DNA of 64,000 nucleotides, taken from NCBI GenBank assembly GCA_910579735.1, contig CAJTUZ010000019.1, positions 1 to 64,000 of the forward strand. The letters are read 5' to 3'. This DNA comes from an uncultured Lachnospiraceae bacterium (GTDB taxonomy: Bacteria > Bacillota > Clostridia > Lachnospirales > Lachnospiraceae). Of this stretch, positions 8,875 to 18,161 are shown in pieces; the first letter of the stretch is position 1; every line of letters starts with the position of its first letter. The position numbers were made by a program, and so were the translations under genes. The notes beneath the pieces are model-generated. The model made no database searches. It was not told the origin of the DNA and worked only from the letters and a program-made list of their open reading frames with translations.

Positions 8875-9552
8875 ATGAAACATCTGTTGATCGTAGAGGA
8901 TGATGCACAGAATAATCAAATGATCAGAGACTATCTGGAGAATCACGGCTATCAGTGTACACAGGCATTTTCAGGGAGTGAGGGGAAACTCCTTTTTTCC
9001 ATGAACGAGTTTGATCTGGTTCTGCTTGATCTGATGCTGCCGGGTATTCCCGGAGAGGAATTGATTTCTCTTTTCGCACAAAAAGCACCTGTTATTGTAT
9101 TGTCGGCCAAAAGCAGTCTGGAGAGCAAAGTAGACGTGCTTTCGGCGGGAGCGGAAGATTATATCTGCAAGCCGTTTGATCTGCCGGAACTTTTGGTAAG
9201 GATTCAGGTGCAGCTGCGCCGACGGGACAGGAAGACGGAAGAACAGCAGCCGGAGGGAGTCGTTTATCGCTATAAAGAATGGGTGCTGAATCCTGATACG
9301 CAGGAAATGACGGCAGCAGGGGAAGCGGTAGAGTTGACGAAACACGAATTCCTGATTCTGGAACTTTTCATCAGGAATCCCAGACGAGTGTTTTCCAAAC
9401 AGATGATCTATGAATATGCATGGGGAGAAGAATATCTGGCAGAAGACAAAACAATTAACGTTCATATCAGTAATATCCGTGCAAAATTGAAAGAAAGCGG
9501 GACAGATGCATATATCCAGACCGTGTGGGGGATTGGCTTTAAACTGGTTTAG
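8875..9552 (+). CDS. OmpR-family response regulator
   Basis: 225 aa DNA-binding regulator. The receiver domain (1-115) has acidic pair E8/D9-D10, phospho-acceptor D52 in VLLDLMLPG, and Lys in YICKPFD. The C-terminal winged helix has the OmpR-type end SNIRAKLKESG...TVWGIGFKL. It opens a four-gene module (regulator, ABC ATPase, ABC permease, histidine kinase). The expected partner is the kinase at 11555-12451. The likely target is the repeat site at 9597-9629, which lies between this gene and the ABC genes. Such modules commonly sense and expel antimicrobial peptides; that role here is inference. Confidence 0.93.
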   Translation: MKHLLIVEDDAQNNQMIRDYLENHGYQCTQAFSGSEGKLLFSMNEFDLVLLDLMLPGIPGEELISLFAQKAPVIVLSAKSSLESKVDVLSAGAEDYICKPFDLPELLVRIQVQLRRRDRKTEEQQPEGVVYRYKEWVLNPDTQEMTAAGEAVELTKHEFLILELFIRNPRRVFSKQMIYEYAWGEEYLAEDKTINVHISNIRAKLKESGTDAYIQTVWGIGFKLV

Positions 9553-9596
9553 CTGCCGGTAAATCCGAAATGAATCCTAAGATATCAACTTTAATC

Positions 9597-9629
9597 TTTC
9601 TTAAACTTTTCTAAGCACTTTTTAAAACT
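9597..9629 (+). promoter_or_regulatory. Three 11-bp direct repeats, probable response-regulator site
   Basis: TTTCTTAAACT, TTTCTAAGCAC and TTTTTAAAACT follow each other without gaps (9597, 9608, 9619). A -10-like TATTAA sits at 9635, 5 bp after the last repeat. OmpR/PhoB regulators bind direct repeats of about one helical turn placed over the -35 region, so this fits an activated promoter for the ABC genes at 9781-11518. Confidence 0.6.
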
Positions 9630-9780
9630 CCCGATATTAAAATCGTGATCATAAGGTAAGTTGCTGAAAAGCAGATATACTTACCCTGAGAATGGAGGAT
9701 TAGCGTGATAAATAAATTTTTCACACGCAAATTTGTGCCTGCGTCCAAATCCGCAGGTTACGGAAAGGCATGGTTTTAAG

Positions 9781-10719
9781 ATGAAGAATGAGTTTGTTGT
9801 GGAAACTACGGCGCTTACCAAAGCGTATAAAGGAAAGATGGCAGTAGATCATATTGACATGAAAGTACGGGATGGCGCTATTTATGGTTTTATCGGCAGG
9901 AATGGAGCAGGGAAATCCACTACATTGAAAATGATATGCGGACTGGCCAGGCCGACGGAAGGTGATATCCGGATTTTTGGCAGAAAAGCGGACGATCCCA
10001 TGTGCGCAAGATGGATCGGCGCGCTGATCGAATCGGCAGGACTCTATCCCAATATGAGTGCAAGGCAGAATATGATCATGAAGGCAAGATGCCTGGGACT
10101 TGCGGATGAAAAAAGCATAGACAGGGCACTTGCCATAACGGGACTGGCCGATGTCGGGAAGAAGAAAATAAAACATTTTTCCATGGGTATGAAACAGCGT
10201 CTCGGGATCGCGCTCGCATTGCTTGGCAATCCCGATCTGCTCATATTGGATGAGCCGATCAATGGTCTGGATCCGGAAGGAATCCGGGAGATCAGGCAGT
10301 TAATTCTGGATTTAAATGAGGAAGGAAAGACTTTTATTATCAGTTCGCATATTTTGGGAGAACTCAGCAGGATTTCCACACATTATGGAATAATTAAGGA
10401 AGGGAACCTGATAGAGCAGGTAAGCAGAGAGAGTCTGGAGAAAAAGTGTAAAGATTATTTCCAAATAGAAGTAGATGATACAAAACGCGCGTTATCTATT
10501 GTTATGGAGCATGAACCGGGTATACAGGCGGAAGTATGCGATAAACATATCATACGGTTCTATCATATCAAAGACGGGGCCGGGCTGAACAGGATTTTAT
10601 TGGAGAATGGGCTGAAGCTTTATGCTTCCGGCTTTCATCATATGGATCTGGAAGAGTATTTTCTGAACCGGATGGACTGCATGGATACTGAGAAGAAGGA
10701 GGAAGGGGAAAATGCTTAA
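9781..10719 (+). CDS. ABC exporter ATP-binding protein (BcrA-like)
   Basis: 312 aa ATPase. Walker A GRNGAGKST, Q-loop ALIESAGLYPNMSA, signature FSMGMKQRLGIA, Walker B LLILDEPINGLDPEG and switch histidine ISSHILGEL match BcrA-type peptide exporters. The C-terminal 90 residues are the usual divergent region. An open frame starts at TTG 9733, but ATG 9781 gives the family start (KNEFVVETTALTKAYKGK) and follows GGAAAGG by 12 nt. The stop overlaps the start of the permease gene by 8 bp, so translation is probably coupled. Together with the flanking two-component genes it suggests a sensed and exported peptide; the substrate is unknown. Confidence 0.9.
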   Translation: MKNEFVVETTALTKAYKGKMAVDHIDMKVRDGAIYGFIGRNGAGKSTTLKMICGLARPTEGDIRIFGRKADDPMCARWIGALIESAGLYPNMSARQNMIMKARCLGLADEKSIDRALAITGLADVGKKKIKHFSMGMKQRLGIALALLGNPDLLILDEPINGLDPEGIREIRQLILDLNEEGKTFIISSHILGELSRISTHYGIIKEGNLIEQVSRESLEKKCKDYFQIEVDDTKRALSIVMEHEPGIQAEVCDKHIIRFYHIKDGAGLNRILLENGLKLYASGFHHMDLEEYFLNRMDCMDTEKKEEGENA

Positions 10720-11518
10720 TTTACTGCGTATGGATCTTTATCGATTAATGAGGAGCAAGGCGTTCTATATTTGTCTGGGGTTTCTGCTTACGACAGTCTT
10801 TCTGTGTTATGGGATGCTGTTTCTGGTCGGCACGCCCAAGGGGCAGGAAACTGCACCAAAGATCGGCATGGGGGCGCTTGTGGAGACGGGAGGAGACACT
10901 TCCATTCTGGACGGCATGGATTTCATTGAGATGATCAGAAAAAGCTGTATGGATGGGGGCGCTTATCATCTTGTTTTCGGAATCCTGACGGCGATATTTG
11001 TCTGTACGGATTTCCACAGCGGTTTTGTGAAAAATATTATGACGCTGCACAGGAAACGCTGGAAATATGTCAGCAGTAAACTGCTTACAATGGGAATTGC
11101 GGATCTTTTTTATCTGGCAGTCTGCTTCGGATTCGGGGCAGTGATGAATCTGCTTTTTCACCATATGGTGCCCTTTGGCGAGTGGAGAGACATCCTGTTC
11201 TATCTATCATGGGCCTGGCTGATTAATATGGCGTTTGCAGCGTTGATCATTATGCTGTGCGTGTTTACAAAGAATATGGCGGCAGGCGTGTCTATGGCCG
11301 TGGTGCTTAGCTGCGGACTCGTTGTGATGCCGTTAGCAGGTATCGCAGGCTTGTTCAATGCGGATGGCTGGTTTCCATATACGCTGTATTATAATATGTC
11401 TTCCGGCCCTTCTTTTTACAGCATGCCGGCTGATCTGAAGGTGTATGCGGTAGGATTTGTCTTTATCATAGTATATACAATAGCATCTGTTGTTTTTGTG
11501 ACGAAACAGGATGTGTAA
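10712..11518 (+). CDS. ABC-2 type permease
   Basis: 268 aa membrane protein. It begins MLNLLRMDLYRLMRSKAFY, as lantibiotic-type ABC-2 permeases do, then has about six hydrophobic segments (first near 19-38, last near 243-262). A large extracellular loop follows the first helix. The ribosome site GAAGGAGGAAGGGG lies inside the end of the ATPase gene. It should form the export channel with the ATPase at 9781-10719. No substrate residues can be read. Confidence 0.87.
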   Translation: MLNLLRMDLYRLMRSKAFYICLGFLLTTVFLCYGMLFLVGTPKGQETAPKIGMGALVETGGDTSILDGMDFIEMIRKSCMDGGAYHLVFGILTAIFVCTDFHSGFVKNIMTLHRKRWKYVSSKLLTMGIADLFYLAVCFGFGAVMNLLFHHMVPFGEWRDILFYLSWAWLINMAFAALIIMLCVFTKNMAAGVSMAVVLSCGLVVMPLAGIAGLFNADGWFPYTLYYNMSSGPSFYSMPADLKVYAVGFVFIIVYTIASVVFVTKQDV

Positions 11519-11554
11519 GAATAATCAAAAGGCAATAGGGGAGAAAAATATTAA

Positions 11555-12451
11555 ATGTGGATTATTGTTTTTGTATTGGCTGTTATCTGCGCCGGCAGTA
11601 TTGTTTTATTATATATCCAGCTATGTCTGAATATCCGATATCTCAAAAAGCAGTTGGAAGAGATTGAGAGAGGAAGTCATATAGAGCTGACGGTAAACAG
11701 CCGTAATAAAGGATTGCTGGCACTTTGCATAATGTTAAATCGTGTTTTAATGCAAAAAGACAAGAGCCACATGCAATATGAGAAAGAAGAAAAACTGCTG
11801 AAACAAAATATCAGAGGACTCGCACATGATATCCGGACGCCGCTTACGGGCGCCGCAGGATATATACAGCTTGCAGGAGAATGCGGGATGACTGATGCCG
11901 ATAAGCGGGATCATTATCTGGATACAGCTAAGAACCGGTTGGCGGAATTGGAAGATATGCTGGAAGAGATGTTTTTATATACAAAGCTGACAGCAGAAGA
12001 TTTTGCGCTTACAACGAAAAGAATACAGGTGTTATCTGTTTTGAGCGACTGCTTATTGGGACTTTATGCCAGATTTGAGGAAAAGGGGATTTCACCGCAG
12101 ATACAATTTGAACAGGAACCCTTTTCCGTGTTGGCGGATGAAGAAGCATTGCGGCGTATTTTTCTGAACCTGATCCAGAATGCGCTTATTCATGGGAGCG
12201 GCGATCTGTACATTACACAGAAAGGTAATACGCTGGTCTTTGAAAATGATATTCCTGAAGGAGATCTGCCCAGGCCTGAAAGAATGTTTGATCTGTTTTA
12301 CAAAGGGGAATCGGCCCGCAGGAAAGGATCCTCCGGGCTGGGTCTTTTTATTGTAAAGGAACTGATGATGCGGATGGGCGGCGAAGCCGCGGCGGAGATC
12401 ACGGCGGATGCGAAGCGGCTGAGGGTGGTACTGTGTTTTATACAACGATAA
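11555..12451 (+). CDS. Sensor histidine kinase
   Basis: 298 aa. One strong N-terminal membrane helix (2-25), no large extracellular domain, then a coiled segment, H-box GLAHDIRTPLTGAAGY (phospho-His near residue 92), N-box NLIQNALIHGSG, and G-box GLGLFIVKEL. The small sensor part is like kinases that detect the transporter rather than the ligand directly. It is last gene of the regulator-ABC-kinase module, ending at a strong hairpin. Partner regulator: 8875-9552. Confidence 0.9.
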   Translation: MWIIVFVLAVICAGSIVLLYIQLCLNIRYLKKQLEEIERGSHIELTVNSRNKGLLALCIMLNRVLMQKDKSHMQYEKEEKLLKQNIRGLAHDIRTPLTGAAGYIQLAGECGMTDADKRDHYLDTAKNRLAELEDMLEEMFLYTKLTAEDFALTTKRIQVLSVLSDCLLGLYARFEEKGISPQIQFEQEPFSVLADEEALRRIFLNLIQNALIHGSGDLYITQKGNTLVFENDIPEGDLPRPERMFDLFYKGESARRKGSSGLGLFIVKELMMRMGGEAAAEITADAKRLRVVLCFIQR

Positions 12452-12488
12452 GCTTTCATTTTTGATATTTTATAAAAGACCGCAAAAA

Positions 12489-12523
12489 TACCCCCGCCGA
12501 ACCTTACGGACCCGGCGGGGGTA
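12489..12523. terminator. Bidirectional GC-rich terminator
   Basis: TACCCCCGCCG pairs with CGGCGGGGGTA around a 13-nt loop. On the minus strand it is followed by TTTTTGCGG. It separates the kinase gene from the convergent membrane-protein operon. Confidence 0.85.
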
Positions 12524-12537
12524 ATATCATTTTCTGC

Positions 12538-13257
12538 TTAGTCTTTTACTTTAAAAATTTTATCAATGACCGTAATGAAGATCGTTCCCAGAACGATAGT
12601 TACCAGAAAACCCAAGCCGACGCGGATAAGCAGCATCATAAAGCTGTGGCTTTCATTCCATGTGTCGTTGATACAGTAAAATACGCCTTCCGTATCGACA
12701 TCATACTCGTCGCAGAGAGCGGAGATACTGGGAAGAATCTGTCCGTTTACGGCAGATTTCCTTCCGACCGGAAGGGCGGTCTGTTTGCCGCTTTTTATTT
12801 TGCGGGCATCGTCTGCGGACATCTGTGCCAGAATATAGGATTCATCCGGAAGAGCAACTAGAAAGTATTCTCCGTATTCACCGAAGACATCCAACGCCAT
12901 ATTGGTTACATCAGCGCGTTTCGTCTGGCCGCCCCTTCGGGTTTTCCGGTAAGCGGAAACCCATGAATGGCGGGTGCCGTATCCGGTAGGGATAATGTCT
13001 GTCGGTTCGATCGTTACGTAACTTGTCTGCCAGGTGTCCTCCCATGTCTGTGCATCTTCGATACGCGGGATATCGTCAGCGGCAGGAAGGCCGATAAAAT
13101 CTTCGGGCAGGCCGTCTTCTGTCATGGATAATGTGACAGGCTCTTCTTTGCCGCGCAGAATCGATTCGAGGCTGAGACTTTTGACAGTCAGGACAGCGAT
13201 GACCAGAGCTGCGATAACCGAAACAAATTCCAGAAATTTTACAAATTTCGATTTCAT
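12538..13257 (-). CDS. Uncharacterised membrane protein
   Basis: 239 aa. An N-terminal helix (about 8-27), a roughly 160-residue extracytoplasmic or cytoplasmic domain rich in Asp/Thr, and a C-terminal helix (about 208-232) followed by DKIFKVKD. No family recognised. The ribosome site TGGAGGATT precedes ATG 13257. It is the last gene of a three-gene minus-strand operon with two other uncharacterised membrane proteins (13299-13739, 13736-14332), 41 bp after the second. Confidence 0.65.
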   Translation of the reverse strand: MKSKFVKFLEFVSVIAALVIAVLTVKSLSLESILRGKEEPVTLSMTEDGLPEDFIGLPAADDIPRIEDAQTWEDTWQTSYVTIEPTDIIPTGYGTRHSWVSAYRKTRRGGQTKRADVTNMALDVFGEYGEYFLVALPDESYILAQMSADDARKIKSGKQTALPVGRKSAVNGQILPSISALCDEYDVDTEGVFYCINDTWNESHSFMMLLIRVGLGFLVTIVLGTIFITVIDKIFKVKD

Positions 13258-13298
13258 GCTAATCCTCCATACAATCAGTTATTGAGCTGATTTTTAAC

Positions 13299-13739
13299 TT
13301 AATTCATATTCCTTTCCCAGGATTCCAGTAATGGCCGGAAGGGGTCAAGGTCGAATGTATGATATTCCTGCGGACATTCTTCGCCCCGGACCTGTAGAAA
13401 ATCAGTAATTTCTACAAGCTGTTTACTGCAGTGCGGGCAGCTGAAAACGGTCAGCCTGCAGGCACGCTGGCCGGTCGGAATCTGTTCTTTGCTCATGATC
13501 GGGTGCATATTCCGCAGAAGAAATTTCTCCGGGTCGGCATAGTGCTTGCCGAAGTGGACCGGGATCAGAAACAGATAAGGATAATGGGAAGTCTTTTCCG
13601 CGGCTGCTTTACAATGGATGCAGGTAATCTGGCCCTTTTTTTCCCGAAGCAGGGTTTTGATGAAGGAAGCGGCCCACCATAAAGCAACGATGATAACGAT
13701 CCCGACAATTATGACCGGTAGATATTCAGTCAGGATCAT
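13299..13739 (-). CDS. Small membrane-anchored protein with two CxxC pairs
   Basis: 146 aa. N-terminal membrane helix (about 6-30), then a cytoplasmic domain with CIHC near residue 40 and CPHC near residue 100, which look like the two halves of a zinc-ribbon. HYPYLFLIPVHFGKHYADPE lies between them. No family recognised. Its start overlaps the stop of 13736-14332 by 4 bp (ATGA), a sign of coupled translation and a shared role with that protein. Confidence 0.65.
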   Translation of the reverse strand: MILTEYLPVIIVGIVIIVALWWAASFIKTLLREKKGQITCIHCKAAAEKTSHYPYLFLIPVHFGKHYADPEKFLLRNMHPIMSKEQIPTGQRACRLTVFSCPHCSKQLVEITDFLQVRGEECPQEYHTFDLDPFRPLLESWERNMN

Positions 13740-14332
13740 CCCTGCATTCTCCCTTCTGCGTTTGCTTTGGCGGCAAGAAGAAGTTCAACGAATGCATCGG
13801 CTTTCGATACGGCTTCTGCGCCGATACCTGATTTTAAGTTCACCATTTTGTTGGTCAGCAGCGTATACATGGTGATCTTTTTGCCATCTACATAGAAGAC
13901 GAAACGGACGCCGGTCATCGTTGAAGCGAACGTTTTCGGTTCGGTGATTCTTTTGGCATTGAAGATCTGAATTTTCTTCGGGTTGTAGGCGGAAATAAAT
14001 CCGATTATTCCGTTTGCCACATCAATGTAAAGTATGCCTGCTCTTCCTGTAAAGGAACTGTTGAACTGATAAGGCAAGGAACTGATTTTTTTCGCGGTGC
14101 GTTTGACAAATATGTTTGTCAGTCCGCCCCAGGCGATCAACATTAACAGTGCGATCCAGATAAAGAAGCCGAAGGCGATCGCTAACGGAAGAAAGACATC
14201 CAGACGGAACGGCGGACTGACCAGGCAGACGATCAAAGAACCCCCAAACGGCAGGCCGATTGCCAGGCCCAAAACAAGCAGGAAGAAAAAACTTCCGTAT
14301 TTTTCAAATTTTTCGGTTTCAAATTCTTTCAT
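13736..14332 (-). CDS. Uncharacterised membrane protein with PH-like tail
   Basis: 198 aa. Two hydrophobic helices (about 15-37 and 45-70), then a beta-rich cytoplasmic part (GRAGILYIDVANGIIGFISA, RFVFYVDGKKITMYTL) that may be a PH-like or bPH fold. An upstream in-frame start exists at 14389, but AAGGAGAA just before 14332 fixes the start. It is first gene of the three-gene operon, with a good promoter at 14437-14465. Function unknown. Confidence 0.65.
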   Translation of the reverse strand: MKEFETEKFEKYGSFFFLLVLGLAIGLPFGGSLIVCLVSPPFRLDVFLPLAIAFGFFIWIALLMLIAWGGLTNIFVKRTAKKISSLPYQFNSSFTGRAGILYIDVANGIIGFISAYNPKKIQIFNAKRITEPKTFASTMTGVRFVFYVDGKKITMYTLLTNKMVNLKSGIGAEAVSKADAFVELLLAAKANAEGRMQG

Positions 14333-14436
14333 GGCAGATATTCTCCTTTTTGTATTTTTATAATAATATGTATGTATCCGGCGCCTCATTTACCCCTTCG
14401 GAATGTAAAAAGGTATCTATGAGAAACGCCCTTGTC

Positions 14437-14465
14437 ATTATAGCATTTTTGCAGTATTACGGCAA
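14437..14465 (-). promoter_or_regulatory. Promoter of the 14332-12538 operon
   Basis: Read on the minus strand: TTGCCG (14465-14460), 17-bp spacer, TATAAT (14442-14437) with an extended TG two bases upstream. Confidence 0.65.
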
Positions 14466-14530
14466 TCTGAAAATGTAATTTCCATCCAATTCTTAACAGC
14501 GGTAAACAATGCATGGCAGCAGGATTTGAA

Positions 14531-14558
14531 TTGACATTCCGTACCTTCATGTTACAAT
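14531..14558 (+). promoter_or_regulatory. Promoter of the hypB operon
   Basis: TTGACA (14531-14536), 16-bp spacer, TACAAT (14553-14558), then about 65 bp to hypB. A consensus -35 suggests substantial basal expression. Confidence 0.7.
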
Positions 14559-14624
14559 AAAAGAAACAGGTAAAAAAATGACGAAAAATGTTGTTTTTTT
14601 ACCAAAAAGAACAGGAGTGCGGCA

Positions 14625-15296
14625 ATGAAAGATGTGAAGATCTTAGAGATCAAACAGAGTGTTTTTGCAGATAATGACAGACAGGCAGATATGCTGCGCC
14701 GGGAACTGAAAGAAAAAGGCGTGTTTTTGCTGAATCTGATGTCTTCGCCCGGCGCCGGCAAGACAACTACGTTACTGCGGACCATTGAGGCTTTGCAGGG
14801 GAAACTGAAGATCGGCGTCATGGAGGCGGATATCGACTCAGATGTGGATGCCAGAACGATTGCAGAATCGGGCGTTAAAGTGATACAGCTTCATACCGGC
14901 GGTATGTGTCATCTGGATGCGGAAATGACAAAGCAGGGACTTGAGGGACTGGATACGGGGGATGTGGAACTGGCGATCCTTGAAAATGTGGGGAATCTGG
15001 TCTGTCCGGCGGAATTTGATACGGGAGCATCAAAAAATGCGATGATCCTGTCCGTGCCGGAGGGGGACGATAAACCGTTAAAATATCCTCTGATGTTTTC
15101 GGTCTGCGACGTAGTGCTGATCAATAAGATCGATGTTGTGCCCTATTTTGATTTTGACATGGATAAGTGCAGGGAATATATCCGTATGCGCAATCCGAAG
15201 GCAGAAATCATCCCAATCTGCGCAAAGACCGGAGAAGGGATCGCACAGTGGGCAAAATGGCTGGAGACGGAGACACGGAAATGGCGTGAGGAGTAG
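14625..15296 (+). CDS. hypB: Nickel-insertion GTPase HypB
   Basis: 223 aa SIMIBI-class GTPase that with HypA delivers nickel to an apo-enzyme, classically [NiFe] hydrogenase. Seen: P-loop SPGAGKTT (41-48), switch MEADIDSDVDA, metal-site region HTGGMCHLDA, NVGNLVCPAEFD, and GTP-specificity motif NKID. The N-terminal CxxCGC or His-rich nickel store of some HypB proteins is missing. The ribosome site AGGAG precedes ATG. It is followed 67 bp later by a large Fe-S flavoprotein and then hypA, an arrangement without hydrogenase subunits or hypCDEF in this window. Confidence 0.94.
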   Translation: MKDVKILEIKQSVFADNDRQADMLRRELKEKGVFLLNLMSSPGAGKTTTLLRTIEALQGKLKIGVMEADIDSDVDARTIAESGVKVIQLHTGGMCHLDAEMTKQGLEGLDTGDVELAILENVGNLVCPAEFDTGASKNAMILSVPEGDDKPLKYPLMFSVCDVVLINKIDVVPYFDFDMDKCREYIRMRNPKAEIIPICAKTGEGIAQWAKWLETETRKWREE

Positions 15297-15363
15297 AAGC
15301 CGATAAATTCTTTACTGGTAAAACACGATTTAAGATGGAAAATAAAACGTAAGGGAGGAAGAT

Positions 15364-18150
15364 ATGGAGAGAAAACTGGACAAAGAACTGTATCCGGATT
15401 ATGTCTATCCGGAACATAAGGCGGATCATGACGAACCTGTCAGAGAGAGTATTGTCAAACTCGGAAAAATGATGACGGACAGGATTCCGCAGAAGCTGGG
15501 GATCAAGAAGATCACACAGGATGATCCGGAGTATTGGGGACTGGCTGGTGTGCTGACCGATGAAGAAGCGGAGATCGCTTTAAAAATGGGTGTAAGGAAG
15601 CCGAAGACGCTGCGGGAAATGGTAAGTCTTACCGGGATGCCGGAGAAGGAACTGGAGGCAAAACTGCAGGAGATGTCCGTTAAGGGAATTCTGGAATATA
15701 ACTGGGAGAACCCGGCGCATGAGAAGCAGTATGTGCTGCCGATGTTCGTACCGGGGGCGGCGGAATTCTTCAATATGAACAGCGCCGTTATGGCAAAGAA
15801 TCCGGAAGTCAGCCTGTTTTTTGAGCATATGTCGAGACTGCCGCTTGAGCATGTCACGCCGTTTGTCAGCGAGGGCGGAAACGGGATCGGTATGCATGTC
15901 ATTCCGGTGGAAAAAGCAATCGAGATGGAAAATGAGTCGATCGATCTGGAACATATTTCTTACTGGCTGACCAAATATGAGGGAAAATATGCGGCAAGTC
16001 CGTGTTCCTGCCGGCGTTCCAGACTGACGCACGACGAGGGCTGCGGAGACGATCCGGAAGGCTGGTGCATCGCGGTAGGCGATATGGCGGATTATGTCGT
16101 GGAAACGCAAAAGGATGGACGCTATATTACGAGAGAAGAGGCGCTGGATATTTTCAGGCAGGCGGAAGATAACGGTTTCGTACATCAGATTACAAACATC
16201 GATGGCGCCAATAAGATTTTTGCCATCTGCAACTGTAATGTAAACGTATGCTACGCGCTGCGTACTTCCCAGCTTTTCAATACGCCGAATATGTCACGTT
16301 CGGCCTACATAGCGAAAGTGGATAAGTTAAAATGCGTGGCCTGCGGCAAGTGTGTGGAAGTCTGCCCGGCCGGTGCGGTGAAATTGGGACAGAAACTGTG
16401 TAAAAAGGATGGCAGTGAGGTAACGTATCCGAAAATGCCGCTTCCGCAGGAGCAGAAGTGGGGAGAGCATATGTGGACGCACAATTACCGGGACGTTAAC
16501 AGGATCAACTGTTACGATACCGGTACGGCGCCGTGTAAAACAGCCTGCCCGGCCCATATTGCGATACAGGGATATTTACAGCTTGCCAAAGAAGGACGCT
16601 ATGCGGAAGCGCTTGCCCTGATCAAAAAGGATAACCCGCTGCCGGCGATCTGCGGCCGCATCTGCAACAGGCGGTGTGAGGATGCCTGTACCCGTGCGAC
16701 TTTGGATGAAGCGGTTGCGATCGATGCGGTGAAGCGTTTTATTGCGGAGCAGGATCTGCACGAAAAGACCCGTTATATTCCGAAACCGACCGTTCCTTCC
16801 TTAAAAGGACATTTTGACGAAAAAATAGCGATCATCGGCGCCGGACCGGCAGGCCTTTCCTGTGCCTATTATCTGGCGGATAAAGGGTATAAACCGACGA
16901 TCTTTGAGAAAAACGCAAAACCCGGCGGTATGCTGACCTATGGGGTGCCTTCCTATAAACTGGAAAAAGATCTGATCCAGGCCGAAGTAGATGTGATCAC
17001 CGCTATGGGCGTTGAGATCCGGTATGGCGTAGAGGTCGGTAAGGATGTTACGATCGAGGATCTCCGTAAAGATGGCTATAAGGGATTCTATATTGCGATC
17101 GGCTGTCAAAGCGGCAGGAAGCCGGGCATTCCCGGCGAGGATGCGCAGGGCGTTTACACGGCTGTGGAATTTCTGCGGGAAGCCGGAGAAAAGGAAGCGT
17201 TTGCGCTTGGCGGCGAAGTAGTTGTGATCGGCGGCGGCAATGTGGCTATCGATGCGGCAAGGACTGCAACACGCTGCGGACAGGGCAGGGTATCCATGTT
17301 CTGTCTGGAGAGCCGGGACGAGATGCCTGCCAGCAGAGAGGAAATTCTGGAAGCTTCGGAAGAGAAAGTCGTTATAGGCAACGGCTGGGGGCCGAAGGAG
17401 ATCCTCACGGAAAACGGAAAAGTAACAGGGATCGTATTTAAAAAATGTACCCGTGTGTTCGATGAAAATCATCGGTTTGCACCGTTATATAACGAAGATG
17501 ATACGATGACCGTGTCCTGTCAGAATGTCATTTTCAGCGTAGGACAGGGAATCTTCTGGGGAGATCTTTTGAAGGGAACCAAAGTGGAACTTCGTCCAAA
17601 CGGCGGCGCGGTTGCGGATAAACTGACATACCAGACTGCGGAACCGGATATTTTCGTGGGCGGCGACGTTTATACCGGACCGAAATTTGCCATCGATGCG
17701 ATTGCGGCAGGACGGGAAGGCGCTGTTTCCCTGCACAGGTTCGTACAGGAACACTGTACGCTGACGATCGGCCGAAACAGAAGGGATTTCATAGAACTGG
17801 ATAAAGAAGATATCTTTATTGCAGGCTATGACAACACCGACAGGCAGAGGCCTGAGCGGGCAGAGGAAGCGCAGCTTCGTTCCTTCCGTGATCTGTCCCA
17901 TACATTGACGGAAGAACAGGTCAAAGCGGAAACGTCCCGCTGTCTTTCCTGCGGTGCGTCCGTGGTCGATCCGAATAAGTGTATCGGATGCGGACTTTGT
18001 ACGACGAAGTGTGTATTTGACGCCATTTCTCTTCACAGAGAACTGCCGGGCTGCTCCGAAATGGTGAAATCGGAGGATAAGCTGAAAGTGATCCTTCCGA
18101 ATATGATCAAGCAGTCCATAAAGGTCAAATTCGCGAAAAAGAAGGATTGA
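15364..18150 (+). CDS. Multidomain Fe-S flavoprotein oxidoreductase (GltD-like)
   Basis: 928 aa. Domains in order: an N-terminal alpha region with a wHTH-like segment (about 60-115); a Cys cluster (C214, C216, C227, C235, C289, C291, C296); a ferredoxin motif CVACGKCVEVCP (324-335); a GltD-type Fe-S domain (CKTACP 391-396, CGRICNRRCEDAC 430-442); FAD site GAGPAG (492-497); NAD(P)H site GGGNVA (623-628); GGDVYTGP; and a second ferredoxin motif CIGCGLCTTKC near the C-terminus. It should move electrons between NAD(P)H and low-potential carriers. It sits between hypB and hypA, 11 bp before hypA. The partner enzyme is not visible, so the reaction is unknown. Confidence 0.85.
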   Translation: MERKLDKELYPDYVYPEHKADHDEPVRESIVKLGKMMTDRIPQKLGIKKITQDDPEYWGLAGVLTDEEAEIALKMGVRKPKTLREMVSLTGMPEKELEAKLQEMSVKGILEYNWENPAHEKQYVLPMFVPGAAEFFNMNSAVMAKNPEVSLFFEHMSRLPLEHVTPFVSEGGNGIGMHVIPVEKAIEMENESIDLEHISYWLTKYEGKYAASPCSCRRSRLTHDEGCGDDPEGWCIAVGDMADYVVETQKDGRYITREEALDIFRQAEDNGFVHQITNIDGANKIFAICNCNVNVCYALRTSQLFNTPNMSRSAYIAKVDKLKCVACGKCVEVCPAGAVKLGQKLCKKDGSEVTYPKMPLPQEQKWGEHMWTHNYRDVNRINCYDTGTAPCKTACPAHIAIQGYLQLAKEGRYAEALALIKKDNPLPAICGRICNRRCEDACTRATLDEAVAIDAVKRFIAEQDLHEKTRYIPKPTVPSLKGHFDEKIAIIGAGPAGLSCAYYLADKGYKPTIFEKNAKPGGMLTYGVPSYKLEKDLIQAEVDVITAMGVEIRYGVEVGKDVTIEDLRKDGYKGFYIAIGCQSGRKPGIPGEDAQGVYTAVEFLREAGEKEAFALGGEVVVIGGGNVAIDAARTATRCGQGRVSMFCLESRDEMPASREEILEASEEKVVIGNGWGPKEILTENGKVTGIVFKKCTRVFDENHRFAPLYNEDDTMTVSCQNVIFSVGQGIFWGDLLKGTKVELRPNGGAVADKLTYQTAEPDIFVGGDVYTGPKFAIDAIAAGREGAVSLHRFVQEHCTLTIGRNRRDFIELDKEDIFIAGYDNTDRQRPERAEEAQLRSFRDLSHTLTEEQVKAETSRCLSCGASVVDPNKCIGCGLCTTKCVFDAISLHRELPGCSEMVKSEDKLKVILPNMIKQSIKVKFAKKKD

Positions 18151-18161
18151 TGAGGTAAGTT

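Noticed and set aside
9770..9784. Four-codon ORF (MVLR) after GGAAAGG, before the ABC ATPase
   Set aside because: Could be a leader peptide, but too short to support; it overlaps the chosen start region.
16801..17472. 223-codon open frame antisense to the Fe-S flavoprotein
   Set aside because: Lies wholly inside a gene with strong motifs; its translation has no recognisable domain.
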